A DNA stretch of 64,000 nucleotides from Clavibacter sp. B3I6 (GTDB taxonomy: Bacteria; Actinomycetota; Actinomycetes; Actinomycetales; Microbacteriaceae): positions 2,418,001-2,482,000 of the forward strand of contig NZ_JAUSYL010000001.1 in the NCBI RefSeq assembly GCF_030816895.1. The letters run 5' to 3'. Position numbers and translations under genes: made by a program. Of this stretch, positions 40,675-48,692 are shown in pieces. Position 1 is the stretch's first letter, and each line of letters begins with the position of its first letter. The notes below the pieces were generated by a model, which did no database searches, was not told the DNA's origin, and saw only the letters and a list, made by a program, of their open reading frames with translations.

Positions 40675-41658
40675 TCAGCCCTTGCGGCCCTGCGTGGCGA
40701 TGCCCTCCACGAAATAGCGCTGCCCGAACGCGAAGAGCAGGAGCATCGGCAGGGTCACGAGGAGCGCCGCGACCATCACGAGCTGGTAGTCGCCCTGCCC
40801 GCCGTTCGTGGGGCTGAACGCGGTCATCGCGTAGGAGAGGCCGAGCGGCACGGTGAAGCCCTCGACGCTGCCGGCGTTGAGGTAGATGAGCGACGCCTGC
40901 AGGTTGTTCCAGCTGGCCTGGAACTCGAAGATGAAGATGATGACGAACGACGGGATCGACAGCGGCAGCGCGATCCGCCGGAACAGCCCGAAGTAGCTGG
41001 CGCCGTCGAGCCGGGCCGCCTCGAACAGCTCCCGCGGCAGCCCGAGGAAGAACTGGCGCTGCAGGAAGATGTAGAAGGCCGAGCCGAACAGGTTCATGCC
41101 GAACAGCGGGACCCACGTGCCGATGAGCCCGAGGTTCTTCCAGATGAGGAACTGCGGCACCATCGTGACGGCGCCCGGCAGCATCATCGTCGCGAGCACC
41201 AGGCCGAAGAGGATCTTCCGCCCCGGGAACCGGAAGTACGCGAAGCCGAACGCCACGAGCGCGCTCGTGATCGACACGAGCGCCGCGGAGATGAGCGCGA
41301 TGGCGAGGCTGTTGCCCATCCAGCCGAGGAGCGGCAGCTGCTCCCACACCTCGACGTAGTTCTGCGGCGTGAAGGTGCGCGGCCAGAGCGCGTTGTCGAA
41401 CACCTCGCCGCGGGGCTTGAGGCTCGCGGCGAGCAGCCAGACGAACGGGTAGAGGAACAGGAGCGCGAAGCCGACGAGCACCGCGGCGATGAGGGCGCCC
41501 GCGATGCGGGAGCGGACCCGGCGGACCCGGTCGGGGTCGCGGCGCCCGGGACGCGGATCCCGCGTCGGCAGCGGCGTGAGGGCGGCGGCGAGGCGCGGGT
41601 CCCCGGTGGCGGCGGCCGGTGCCACGGGCGTGGCCGGCGTGCGGTCGGTGACGGCCAT
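40675..41658 (-). CDS. CUT1 sugar ABC permease (MalG-like)
   Basis: A 327-residue inner-membrane permease with six helices. The N-terminal 50 residues are a polar Ala/Pro/Arg-rich extension. Membrane parts include ALLFLYPFVWLLAASLKP and LAFGLVLATMMLPGAVTMVPQFLIWKNLGL type stretches. The ATPase-docking EAA loop is LFEAARLDGASYFGLFRRIALPLS. It pairs with the permease upstream, overlapping by ATGA. There is no ATPase gene beside it, as in actinobacteria where one MsiK-type ATPase serves several transporters. Confidence 0.92.
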   Translation of the reverse strand: MAVTDRTPATPVAPAAATGDPRLAAALTPLPTRDPRPGRRDPDRVRRVRSRIAGALIAAVLVGFALLFLYPFVWLLAASLKPRGEVFDNALWPRTFTPQNYVEVWEQLPLLGWMGNSLAIALISAALVSITSALVAFGFAYFRFPGRKILFGLVLATMMLPGAVTMVPQFLIWKNLGLIGTWVPLFGMNLFGSAFYIFLQRQFFLGLPRELFEAARLDGASYFGLFRRIALPLSIPSFVIIFIFEFQASWNNLQASLIYLNAGSVEGFTVPLGLSYAMTAFSPTNGGQGDYQLVMVAALLVTLPMLLLFAFGQRYFVEGIATQGRKG

Positions 41659-42617
41659 CAGCGGTCCCCCTCGTAGTAGACGAACCGGTTGCTCAGCTTC
41701 ACCTGCACGAGCGTGATGAGGAGCACGATCACGAACAGCAGCCACGCCATCGCGGCGGCGAACCCGAAGTCGAAGGACCGGAACGCCTGCTGGAACAGGT
41801 AGACGCCGTAGAACAGCGACGAGTCCGGGGAGGCGTTCGTCTGGTCGCGCCAGAAGAGCAGGTACGCCTGGTCGAACACCTGCAGCGCGGCGATGGTCAG
41901 CACGACGATGTTGAAGAAGATCGCGCCCGAGATCATGGGCACGGTGATCGAGAAGAACTGCCGCACGGGTCCGGCGCCGTCGAGCGAGGAGACCTCGTAC
42001 AGCTCGCGCGGCACGTCCTTGAGGGCGGCGAGGAAGATCACCATGGTGCCGCTCACGCCCCAGAGCGTCATGAGCACGATGGACGGCTTCACCCAGGCGG
42101 GGTCGATGAGCCACTGCGGGCCGTCGATGCCGATCGCCTCGAGCCCCTGGTTCACGGCGCCCGTGTTGCCGTTGAGGAGCAGGAGGAAGACGCTTGCGGT
42201 CGCGACCGTCGGGGTCATCTTGGGCAGGTAGTAGAGGGTGCGGAAGATCCCGGCGCCGCGGCCGAGGCGCGCCAGCAGGATCGCGAGCACGAGCGCGAGG
42301 CACACCTCGAACGGCACGGCGAGGATCGCGTAGAAGAGCGTGTTCCCGAGGGAGAGGGCGACGCGCGGATCCGTGAAGAGGCGCTCGTAGTTCTCGGTGC
42401 CGACCGGGGTCGCGATGTCGGTGGCGAGGTTGTAGTCGCTGAACGAGACCACGAGGCTGTAGACCATCGCGCCGAGCGTGAAGACGAGGAAGCCGATGAT
42501 CCACGGGCTGATGAAGAGGTAGCCGGCCACGGCCTCGCGGCGGGCCATGCGGGAGCGGCGGGGACGGGGCGGCCGATCGGCGGCGGTGGGGCGCGGCGGG
42601 CGGCTCGTCGTCGTCAT
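41658..42617 (-). CDS. CUT1 sugar ABC permease (MalF-like)
   Basis: A 319-residue six-helix permease. The segments REAVAGYLFISPWIIGFLVFTLGAMVYSLVVSFSDYNL (first helix) and the EAA loop LYEVSSLDGAGPVRQFFSITVPMI are typical of MalF/UgpA-like subunits. ATG 42617 has AGGACCACC upstream. It is transcribed first in a two-permease unit. No solute-binding gene precedes it; the lipoprotein at 38031 might serve it. Confidence 0.92.
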   Translation of the reverse strand: MTTTSRPPRPTAADRPPRPRRSRMARREAVAGYLFISPWIIGFLVFTLGAMVYSLVVSFSDYNLATDIATPVGTENYERLFTDPRVALSLGNTLFYAILAVPFEVCLALVLAILLARLGRGAGIFRTLYYLPKMTPTVATASVFLLLLNGNTGAVNQGLEAIGIDGPQWLIDPAWVKPSIVLMTLWGVSGTMVIFLAALKDVPRELYEVSSLDGAGPVRQFFSITVPMISGAIFFNIVVLTIAALQVFDQAYLLFWRDQTNASPDSSLFYGVYLFQQAFRSFDFGFAAAMAWLLFVIVLLITLVQVKLSNRFVYYEGDR

Positions 42618-42755
42618 GGTGGTCCTCGTCGACTGGTGGGTCGAGGCGTCGTCGCCTCCACCGCCGACTGTACATGCGCTCCTCCTCCCGCCCGCAGCCC
42701 GCGGGAGCGCGTAAGGCCGGTGGTGTCGTCGGCACCGTGAGCGGCGGCGGCTCCG

Positions 42756-43886
42756 CTAGCGCCGGCGGCGACGGGCCCGCACGGCGAGGACCGCGACGAC
42801 GCCGCCCGCGAGCGCCGCGGCGCCGAGGCCCAGCTCGAGCGCGAGGCGCGCGCCGTCGCCGCCCGTGCGCGGCAGGCCGGGGTGCGCGGGCGGCACGTCG
42901 CCGGGAGGCGTTCCCCCGGGAGGCACGTCGCCGGGAGGGGTGCCGCCGGGAGGCACGTCGCCGGGCGGGGTGCTGCCGGGCGGGGTGCCGCCGGGGACGC
43001 CGGACGTGGGGCTCGGGGTGGGGGTGGGCACGGATCCCGCGGGCGAGGTGGGCGTCGGCTCGGGGCCGGTGGTCGGCGTCGGCGTCGGGGTGGGGACGGG
43101 GCCGCCGCCGCCGGGCGAGGTGCCGCTGCCGCACGCGGAGGACACGAGGTCGTCGTCGTCGAGCGTGACGGACCCGTTCCGGGCGAGCACGCGGCCGTCG
43201 ACCGTGGCGCCCGTGCCGACGGAGACCGAGGTGAGCGCGAGCACGGTGCCCGCGAACCCGGATCCCGTGCCGAGCGTCGCCGAGCTCGCGACCTGCCAGA
43301 AGACGTTGCACGCCTCCGCGCCGTTCACGAGGACCACGCGGCTGCCCGACCCCGTGGTGAGCGAGGAGGGCGCCTGGATGACGAAGACGGCCGACGGGTC
43401 GCCCTGCGCGTCGAGCGTGACGGTGCTGGTGAGGCCGAGGGGGCCGGCGGCGGTGTGGACCCCGGGCGTGAGGGTGGATCCGACGAGGTCGGCGGGCGCC
43501 GCGGCCGTGGTGGGGCGTCCGGCTGCGTCGTCGTACGCCGTGGTGAGGTCGGACTGGGCCTGCCCGGCGGCGGCGTCGGCCGCGTGCACGGCGCCGCCGA
43601 CGATGCCGGGCGGGAAGCCCGTGACCGCGGCGGAGGGGCTGGTGCCGAGATCCGCCGAGAGGGTGCTGGGGCCGGTGTTGGTGACGCCCTGGCCGGCGAG
43701 CACCGAGTAGGACGCGGCGGTGCCGAGGCCGATCGTGGCGGTGGCGGCGGAGGCGCGGACCGGCGCGAGGAGCGCGGGGCCGATGCCCGCCGCGGCGACG
43801 GCGGCGACGGCCAGGGCGGCGGCGGCCAGGCCGCCCGCCGGCATCCGGCGGGACGAGGACGGGCGGGCATGGCGCAGCTGGGGCAT
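42756..43886 (-). CDS. Ice-binding-like (DUF3494) surface protein with LPxTG-type signal
   Basis: A 376-residue secreted protein. A signal peptide (residues about 1-48) is followed by the DUF3494 domain: IGLGTAASYSVLAGQGVTNTGPSTLSADLGTSP, GGAVHAADAAAGQAQSDLTTAYDDAAGRP, LTPGVHTAAGPLGLTSTVTLDAQGDPSAVFVIQAPSSLT and GFAGTVLALTSVSVGTGATVDGRVLARNGSVTLD. Then comes a Pro/Thr linker with repeats of PPGGTPPGDV, the sorting motif LPRTGG (about residue 338), a membrane helix and RRRRR. It would be anchored to peptidoglycan by a sortase. Family members bind ice or act as adhesins; which applies in this organism is unknown. Confidence 0.9.
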   Translation of the reverse strand: MPQLRHARPSSSRRMPAGGLAAAALAVAAVAAAGIGPALLAPVRASAATATIGLGTAASYSVLAGQGVTNTGPSTLSADLGTSPSAAVTGFPPGIVGGAVHAADAAAGQAQSDLTTAYDDAAGRPTTAAAPADLVGSTLTPGVHTAAGPLGLTSTVTLDAQGDPSAVFVIQAPSSLTTGSGSRVVLVNGAEACNVFWQVASSATLGTGSGFAGTVLALTSVSVGTGATVDGRVLARNGSVTLDDDDLVSSACGSGTSPGGGGPVPTPTPTPTTGPEPTPTSPAGSVPTPTPSPTSGVPGGTPPGSTPPGDVPPGGTPPGDVPPGGTPPGDVPPAHPGLPRTGGDGARLALELGLGAAALAGGVVAVLAVRARRRRR

Positions 43887-43972
43887 GGACGGCTCTCATC
43901 GAGGAAGTGCAGGGGTGGATCGCGAACGTATCGAGCGGCGCGCATCGGCCGGGCGGCGACTGCACAGGCCGG

Positions 43973-43978
43973 TACGGT
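43973..43978 (+). promoter_or_regulatory. -10 box TACGGT of a GNAT gene
   Basis: TACGGT lies six bases before GTG 43985, which has no ribosome site. This supports a leaderless start there. Confidence 0.45.
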
Positions 43979-43984
43979 GTCGAG

Positions 43985-44407
43985 GTGATCGCCAACGCCG
44001 ACGAGGTCCCCGCCCGCGACGAGCTGGTCGACCTCTACGGATCCGTCGGCTGGAGCGCGTACACGCGCGACCCGGAGCGGCTCGAGCGGGCGCTCGCCGG
44101 ATCCGCCCTCGTCGCCACCGCGCGGGACGCCGACGGGCGCCTGGTCGGCCTGGTGCGCACCGTGGGCGACGGGGTGTCGATCTGCTACGTGCAGGACCTC
44201 CTCGTGCGGCCCGACCGGCAGCGCCGCGGGATCGGCCGCGCCCTCCTCGAGCACGTGCGCGCACGCCAGGCCGAGGGCGTGCTCCTCGTCCTCACGACCG
44301 ACGCGGGCGGCACCGAGGACGGCGACCGCTCGCACCCCTTCTACCGGTCGCTCGGCTTCGCGCCGCACGCGGAGCAGGGGCTGGCGGCGTTCTCGCTGCG
44401 GGTCTGA
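43985..44407 (+). CDS. GNAT-family N-acetyltransferase
   Basis: A 140-residue GNAT. It begins VIANADEVPARDELVDLYGSVGWSAYTRDPERLERAL, a common start in this group, and has the acetyl-CoA loop VQDLLVRPDRQRRGIGRALLEHV and HPFYRSLGF. GTG 43985 is chosen because a -10 box sits six bases before it; a longer GTG frame from 43907 has no family residues. The substrate is unknown. It is divergent from the surface protein gene. Confidence 0.83.
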   Translation: MIANADEVPARDELVDLYGSVGWSAYTRDPERLERALAGSALVATARDADGRLVGLVRTVGDGVSICYVQDLLVRPDRQRRGIGRALLEHVRARQAEGVLLVLTTDAGGTEDGDRSHPFYRSLGFAPHAEQGLAAFSLRV

Positions 44408-44422
44408 GGATCCGCGCGCCGG

Positions 44423-45061
44423 TCAGCGCGGCAGGGTGCGGGCGCGCTGCGGATCCTCGATCAGGCGGATCGCGCCCGGGATGTCGAGGCGCCCCGGGAA
44501 GTTGACGTGCGTGAAGCGGCCCTCGGGGTCGTAGGACGCGGTGGGGGCCTCGATGCGGGAGCCGCGGACGGCGGCGATCAGCGCCTCGGCGCGCTCCGGC
44601 GAGATGGTCGTGGTGGGTCCGATCGCGAGCACGACGCGGAAGCGGCCGCCTCCGGCGAGGTCGAGGCGGAGGGAGAGCGGGTCGCGGGCCGGGCGCCTGC
44701 GGGGCTTGTCGTAGCGGGACTCCGGGGGGATGGGCGGCTGCTCCACGAGCGCACCGACGAGGTCGGTGAACGGGCGCTCCGTGCCGCGCAGCCGGAGGAG
44801 CCCGCGAGCGGCGTGGATGTCCAGCGCGGGTGAGGCGCGCGTGACCAGCAGGACCACCAGCGACTGGGCGATCACGAGACCGACCGCCGCCGTGGCGATG
44901 ACCGTGAGGGCACCGCCGCCGAGCGCCTCCTCGAGGCGACGCCCGAGCGCGACGAACAGGTTGCCCCCGACGTACGCGACCACGAGGGTCCAGAAGCCGC
45001 CGATGATCAGGCGCTGGCTGTATGTGGGCGGCGGGATCCGGACCCAGCCGTCGTCCGCCAC
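44423..45061 (-). CDS. Two-helix membrane protein, paralogue of its upstream neighbour
   Basis: A 212-residue protein of unknown function. VADDGWVRIPPPTYSQRLIIGGFWTLVVAYVG gives the start and first helix; a second helix is LTVIATAAVGLVIAQSLVVLLV. A cytoplasmic domain follows with LDIHAARGLLRLRGTERPFTDLVGA, RFRVVLAIGPTTTISPERAEALIAAVRGSRIEAP and RFTHVNFPGRLDIPGAIRLIE. These segments align in order with those of the neighbour. GTG 45061 is two bases after the neighbour's stop, so they are one operon. Confidence 0.78.
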   Translation of the reverse strand: MADDGWVRIPPPTYSQRLIIGGFWTLVVAYVGGNLFVALGRRLEEALGGGALTVIATAAVGLVIAQSLVVLLVTRASPALDIHAARGLLRLRGTERPFTDLVGALVEQPPIPPESRYDKPRRRPARDPLSLRLDLAGGGRFRVVLAIGPTTTISPERAEALIAAVRGSRIEAPTASYDPEGRFTHVNFPGRLDIPGAIRLIEDPQRARTLPR

Positions 45062-45063
45062 CG

Positions 45064-46023
45064 TCAGCTCCCGTCGGCGGGGCGGGTCGTCTCCGCGGGC
45101 TCCGCGGATCCGTCGCGCTCGGCCTCGGCGCGGGCCGCGTCGGCGGCCGCGCGCTGGTGGGCCGCCCGGCGCGCGTCGCGGCGGATGACGACGATCATGA
45201 TGACGCCGCCGGCCAGGAAGAAGAGAGCGAGCCCGACCACCGGGATGTCCGCGCGGCCGAACAGCGCCGTCGGGTTCCGCACCGCGACCACCGCGAAGAA
45301 GGCGCCCATCGCCGTCACGAGCCCGGCGACGGTGTACTGCGCGCGCATCGAGACGCGGTTCCGGCTGGGCGTCCCCGCGGGGCGGACGTTCCGCGCGCCG
45401 GAGCCCTGCCCCCGCCGGCCCTGAGCGGCCATCGGCTCGGCGACTCCGCTGCCGTCCACGAGCGCCGCGGCGTCCTCGCGGGTGAGGTGGCCGGGGAACT
45501 CGACGTGCGCGAAGCGGCCGTGCGGGTCGTCCTTCGAGCGGGGCGGCGCGATGCGGGAACCGTCGACGAGGGCGAGGAGCGCGTCCCGCTGCGCGTCGTC
45601 GATGCGCACCCCCTCGCGCGTGGAGACGACGACGCTGCAGCTCTCGTCGCCGGTCGTCGTGAGGCGGAGCACCAGGGTGTCGTCGCCGTCCGCGCCTGCC
45701 AGCTCGATGCGGGCGCCCGTGACCTCGGCGAAGCCCCACTCCCTCCGGCCGATGCGGAGGAGGCTGCGCGCGACGTCGATCGCGGGCGGCTGCGTGCGCT
45801 CGACGACGACCAGGTAGGCGATGCCGACGCCGGCGACGGCCAGCAGGATCGGCAGGCCGAGGCGGATGAGCGGGGACGGGCCGACCGCCTCGTCCACGAG
45901 GCGCGCGAGCCCGCCGACGGGCGTCCACGCGAAGAGCGACACGAGGGCGAGGGACGCCGCGGTGATCAGCCAGCGGTGCCGGGCGGTCGGGGACGGGATG
46001 CGCACCCAGGCGCCGCTGCTCAT
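45064..46023 (-). CDS. Membrane protein, longer paralogue
   Basis: A 319-residue protein. Its first two-thirds repeat the layout of the next gene: SGAWVRIPSPTARHRWLI, two helices, then IDVARSLLRIGRREWGFAEVTGARI, REGVRIDDAQRDALLALVDGSRIAPP and RFAHVEFPGHLTREDAAALVD. The last third adds two further helices (TVAGLVTAMGAFFAVVAV and VVGLALFFLAGGVIMIVVI) and a charged tail. ATG 46023 has a -10 box TAGGGT (46030-46035, minus strand) six bases upstream, so it is probably leaderless. No function is recognized. Confidence 0.78.
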   Translation of the reverse strand: MSSGAWVRIPSPTARHRWLITAASLALVSLFAWTPVGGLARLVDEAVGPSPLIRLGLPILLAVAGVGIAYLVVVERTQPPAIDVARSLLRIGRREWGFAEVTGARIELAGADGDDTLVLRLTTTGDESCSVVVSTREGVRIDDAQRDALLALVDGSRIAPPRSKDDPHGRFAHVEFPGHLTREDAAALVDGSGVAEPMAAQGRRGQGSGARNVRPAGTPSRNRVSMRAQYTVAGLVTAMGAFFAVVAVRNPTALFGRADIPVVGLALFFLAGGVIMIVVIRRDARRAAHQRAAADAARAEAERDGSAEPAETTRPADGS

Positions 46024-46029
46024 GCCTCG

Positions 46030-46035
46030 ACCCTA
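46030..46035 (-). promoter_or_regulatory. -10 box TAGGGT of the membrane paralogue pair
   Basis: Read on the minus strand, TAGGGT ends six bases before ATG 46023. It would drive both genes of the pair. Confidence 0.45.
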
Positions 46036-46109
46036 GGGCGGCGGACCGGCCCTCTCAGGCCGCGAGGCGGCGCACCGCGCCCCCAGTAGGAGGCGCGCGG
46101 CCGGCGGGA

Positions 46110-46919
46110 TCAGGGAGCCGTCGGCTCGTCCCACCCCTCCTGCGGGGTGTCGCACGTGCCGCGGAACACGTACTGCGAGGGGCGCTTGCGCTCCCGGCTC
46201 GACCAGTCGATCGCGGGGCGGCGGGCCTCCGGCGGCAGGTAGCCGAGCCGGTAGACGGCCATGAGCTGGAGCTCCGGCGGCACGCGCAGCAGCTCCTCGA
46301 CGCGGGTCCACTGCTCGCGGATCTCCATCGGGAAGGAGATGAACTGGATCCCCATGCCGATCGCCCCGGTCGTCAGCCACACGTTCTCCATCGCGGCGCC
46401 CATCGAGAACGTCGAGTAGAAGGCGGCGAGGGACTCGGGGCGCTCCTCGGCGCGGTCGAGCATGACGCCAATGAGCAGCGGGCTGCCCGCGACGAGCTTG
46501 CGGTTCTCGCGGCCGAGCGTCCTCGGCACCTGCAGCGAGTTCATCAGCCGCTGCCCGCGCGGCGTGAACGCCTGCTTGGTGAACGGGCGCAGCGGCGCGG
46601 GGAGCTTGTCGAAGAGCATCCCGTCGCGGCGGCGGTCCATCTCCTCCTGCGAGAAGCGGAAGTAGTGCTTGTAGCGCTCGAAGAAGGTGCCGTTCGACAT
46701 CGTCTCGGTCATGCTCTCGCCGCTGATCTCCGCGATCCGCTCGATGGTGTCGCGCTCCTCGACGAGGACGAAGCGCCACGGCTGGCTGTTCAGCTGCGAG
46801 GGCGCGCGGCCGGCGACCTCCATCAGGAGGCGCTGGTGCTCCTCGCTCACGGGGTCGGGCAGGAAGGCGCCGTTGGTGGTCTTCCGGGCGCGCAGGACGT
46901 CGAGGAACTCCACGGTCAT
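46110..46919 (-). CDS. Nitroreductase-family FMN oxidoreductase
   Basis: A 269-residue flavoprotein. The N-terminal FLDVLRARKTTNGAFLPDPVSEEHQRLLMEVAGRAPSQLNSQPWRFVLVEE includes the FMN-binding Arg and the SQPWRF motif. GAAMENVWLTTGAIGMGIQFISFP and LMAVYRLGYLPPEARRP are the usual C-terminal parts. It is longer than the common 200-residue form, with an inserted helical segment. ATG 46919 overlaps the stop of the preceding membrane protein (ATGA), which links the two. The substrate (nitro compounds, quinones or an intracellular enone) is unknown. Confidence 0.9.
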   Translation of the reverse strand: MTVEFLDVLRARKTTNGAFLPDPVSEEHQRLLMEVAGRAPSQLNSQPWRFVLVEERDTIERIAEISGESMTETMSNGTFFERYKHYFRFSQEEMDRRRDGMLFDKLPAPLRPFTKQAFTPRGQRLMNSLQVPRTLGRENRKLVAGSPLLIGVMLDRAEERPESLAAFYSTFSMGAAMENVWLTTGAIGMGIQFISFPMEIREQWTRVEELLRVPPELQLMAVYRLGYLPPEARRPAIDWSSRERKRPSQYVFRGTCDTPQEGWDEPTAP

Positions 46920-47258
46920 CTCCAGGCGGTGAGGGTGCCCCAGGCGAACCAGGGGGCGGCGGTCAGGGCGACGGCGGGGTGCCGGCGGGTGCGCGTGCCG
47001 GTCGGCGGGGAGCGCGGCGAGCGGGATCAGGGCGGGCGCGAGGCGGAGGGCGGCGCGGAGGGCGGCCCGGCGGGCGGGCGGGGTGCGGGCCCCGAGCGGC
47101 GTGCTCAGCGCGACCGCGGTCAGGGTGCTCGTGAGCACGTAGGCGCGGTGGTGGAGGCGGAGCTCCGGCCGGGGCGGGAGGATCCGGGCGGCGGCGCCGA
47201 TCCCGATCGCGCAGTTCACGAGGTACGCGGCCGTGGCGGCGGCGAAGGCGAGGCGCAC
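46916..47258 (-). pseudogene. Small membrane protein, frameshifted
   Basis: The first frame (from about GTG 47258) gives LAFAAATAAYLVNCAIGIGAAARILPPRPELRLHHRAYVLTSTLTAVALSTPLG and LAPALIPLAALPA. Near 47000 the frame breaks and the other frame gives HPAVALTAAPWFAWGTLTAWR with a TGA that overlaps the nitroreductase ATG. The span is 3n+1, so one base too many. The natural product is a roughly 113-residue membrane protein translated together with the nitroreductase. The start is uncertain, since no ribosome site is visible. Family unknown. Confidence 0.7.
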
Positions 47259-47464
47259 CGCGGGAGGAGCAGCCGGTCGGGGCGGGGTTCGAGTGGCGAT
47301 CGTGGCTCCCGTGCTCCCGCTCCGTCCGATGCCCGGGCGGTCGCCGCGGGCCCCTCCGACGCTAGTCCGGCCGTCCCCGCGACGGCTCCGGCCCACAGGT
47401 GCCGGGAAGGTCCTGCGGGCGAGCGAGGGCGGACCGGCGACGGGGGTCCGGGAGGATGGTGTCC

Positions 47465-48109
47465 ATGCAGACACCCCCGGCCGCGCCCGCGCGCCTGCTC
47501 CTCACCCGGCACGCGCAGACGTCCTGGAACCGGGAGTACCGGTACAACTCGCGCACGGACGTGGACGTCGGCGACGACGCCGCCGAGCAGCTGGCGCCCC
47601 TCGCGGCGCGGCTGCGCGGGGAGGGCGTGGAGCGGATCCTCGTGAGCACGCTCGTGCGCGCCCGCAGCACCGCGCGGATCCTGCAGGAGCAGGGTGTCGC
47701 GCCGGGCGTGGTGCCGGAGCCGCGGCCCGAGCTGGTGGAGCTGGACTTCGGCGGCTTCGAGGGGATCACGCGCGACGAGCTGCGCGGACCTGTGCACGGG
47801 GAGGCGTTCGCGGCCTGGCTCACGGGCGACGACGGCGAGCCCGCGGCGCCCGGCGGCGAGACGTGGGCGGAGGCGGCCGTGCGGGCGCGCGCGGTGCTCG
47901 ACGACGTGGCGGCGGATCCGCGCACCACCCTCGTGGTCGCCCACGGCTACCTGCTGCGCGTGCTCTACCTCACGGCGCTCGGGCGCTCGCCGGCGCTCAC
48001 GCGCTCGCTCGTGTGGGCGAACGGGCAGCTCATCGAGCTGGAGCGCGACGGATCCGGGTGGCGCGAGCGCGAGACCTCGGCGGATGCGACCGCGGCGGCC
48101 GCCGGCTAG
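47465..48109 (+). CDS. Histidine phosphatase superfamily protein
   Basis: A 214-residue phosphoglycerate mutase-like phosphatase. The catalytic RHA motif is LLLTRHAQTSWNREYRYNSRTD (here RHAQT), with a second Arg in STLVRARSTARI, a Glu in ELDFGGFEGI and the second His in LVVAHGYLLRVL. This is the phosphatase (not mutase) type. ATG 47465 is chosen, as GGAGG at 47451-47455 is nine bases away; ATG 47456 in the same frame would be too close. Its stop TAG overlaps the stop of the convergent gene. The substrate is unknown. Confidence 0.9.
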   Translation: MQTPPAAPARLLLTRHAQTSWNREYRYNSRTDVDVGDDAAEQLAPLAARLRGEGVERILVSTLVRARSTARILQEQGVAPGVVPEPRPELVELDFGGFEGITRDELRGPVHGEAFAAWLTGDDGEPAAPGGETWAEAAVRARAVLDDVAADPRTTLVVAHGYLLRVLYLTALGRSPALTRSLVWANGQLIELERDGSGWRERETSADATAAAAG

Positions 48110-48474
48110 GAGTCCGTGGCCGCGGGATCCGCGAGCGACGCCGGGTAGCGCAGCTCGAACACGACCTCGTCGAGCGCGCCCGTCCAGACCATGTCGGGGC
48201 CGCGGCGCGCGAGCGGGCCGTCGGTGAGGTCGATGGCGTCGGCGAGGCCGAGTCCCGCGATCCACGACTCGACGATCTCGCGGCGCATCTCGGGCGCGTA
48301 GGCGTCGGCGTCGCCCGCGAAGTGCACGCCCTCCCAGGGGCCCCCGAGCTGCCAGGCCAGCGGCGGGAGGCCGCGGAGGGCGCCCTCGGCGTTCCAGGCG
48401 AGCGCGATGGAGGTCTCGATCCCCTGGCGGGTGATGCGCCGCTCGGTGGGAGCGTGCTCGCGTGCGGTCGACAC
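48106..48474 (-). CDS. Hypothetical protein
   Basis: A 122-residue protein of unknown function, soluble. It includes ITRQGIETSIALAWNAEGALRGLPPLAWQLGGPWEGVHFAGDADAYAPEMRREIVESWIAGLGL. The GTG 48474 start is preceded by GAGGAGA. Its TAG stop shares the four bases CTAG (48106-48109) with the stop of the phosphatase gene on the opposite strand. There is no membrane segment or known motif. Confidence 0.68.
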   Translation of the reverse strand: MSTAREHAPTERRITRQGIETSIALAWNAEGALRGLPPLAWQLGGPWEGVHFAGDADAYAPEMRREIVESWIAGLGLADAIDLTDGPLARRGPDMVWTGALDEVVFELRYPASLADPAATDS

Positions 48475-48640
48475 CGTGTTCTCCTCGGCCAGCCGACGGC
48501 CGCCCCTGCTCATCGAGCTCGTCGCTCGGCATCGAGGATATCCGGCGCGTCGCCCCGCCCGCCACTCGGCGGCGGCCCGCGGATGCGGGGCGGGCCCGCG
48601 CGGGGCGCGGCCCGGCGCATCACCCGCCCCCGCGTCCGCG

Positions 48641-48646
48641 TAGGCT
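48641..48646 (+). promoter_or_regulatory. -10 box TAGGCT of the OpgC fusion gene
   Basis: TAGGCT lies about 47 bases before ATG 48693, giving a transcript with a short leader that holds GGGGGAGCAGG. Confidence 0.4.
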
Positions 48647-48692
48647 CGGCCCGACGCGCATCTCGGGGGAGCATCGGCGTCGGGGGAGCAGG

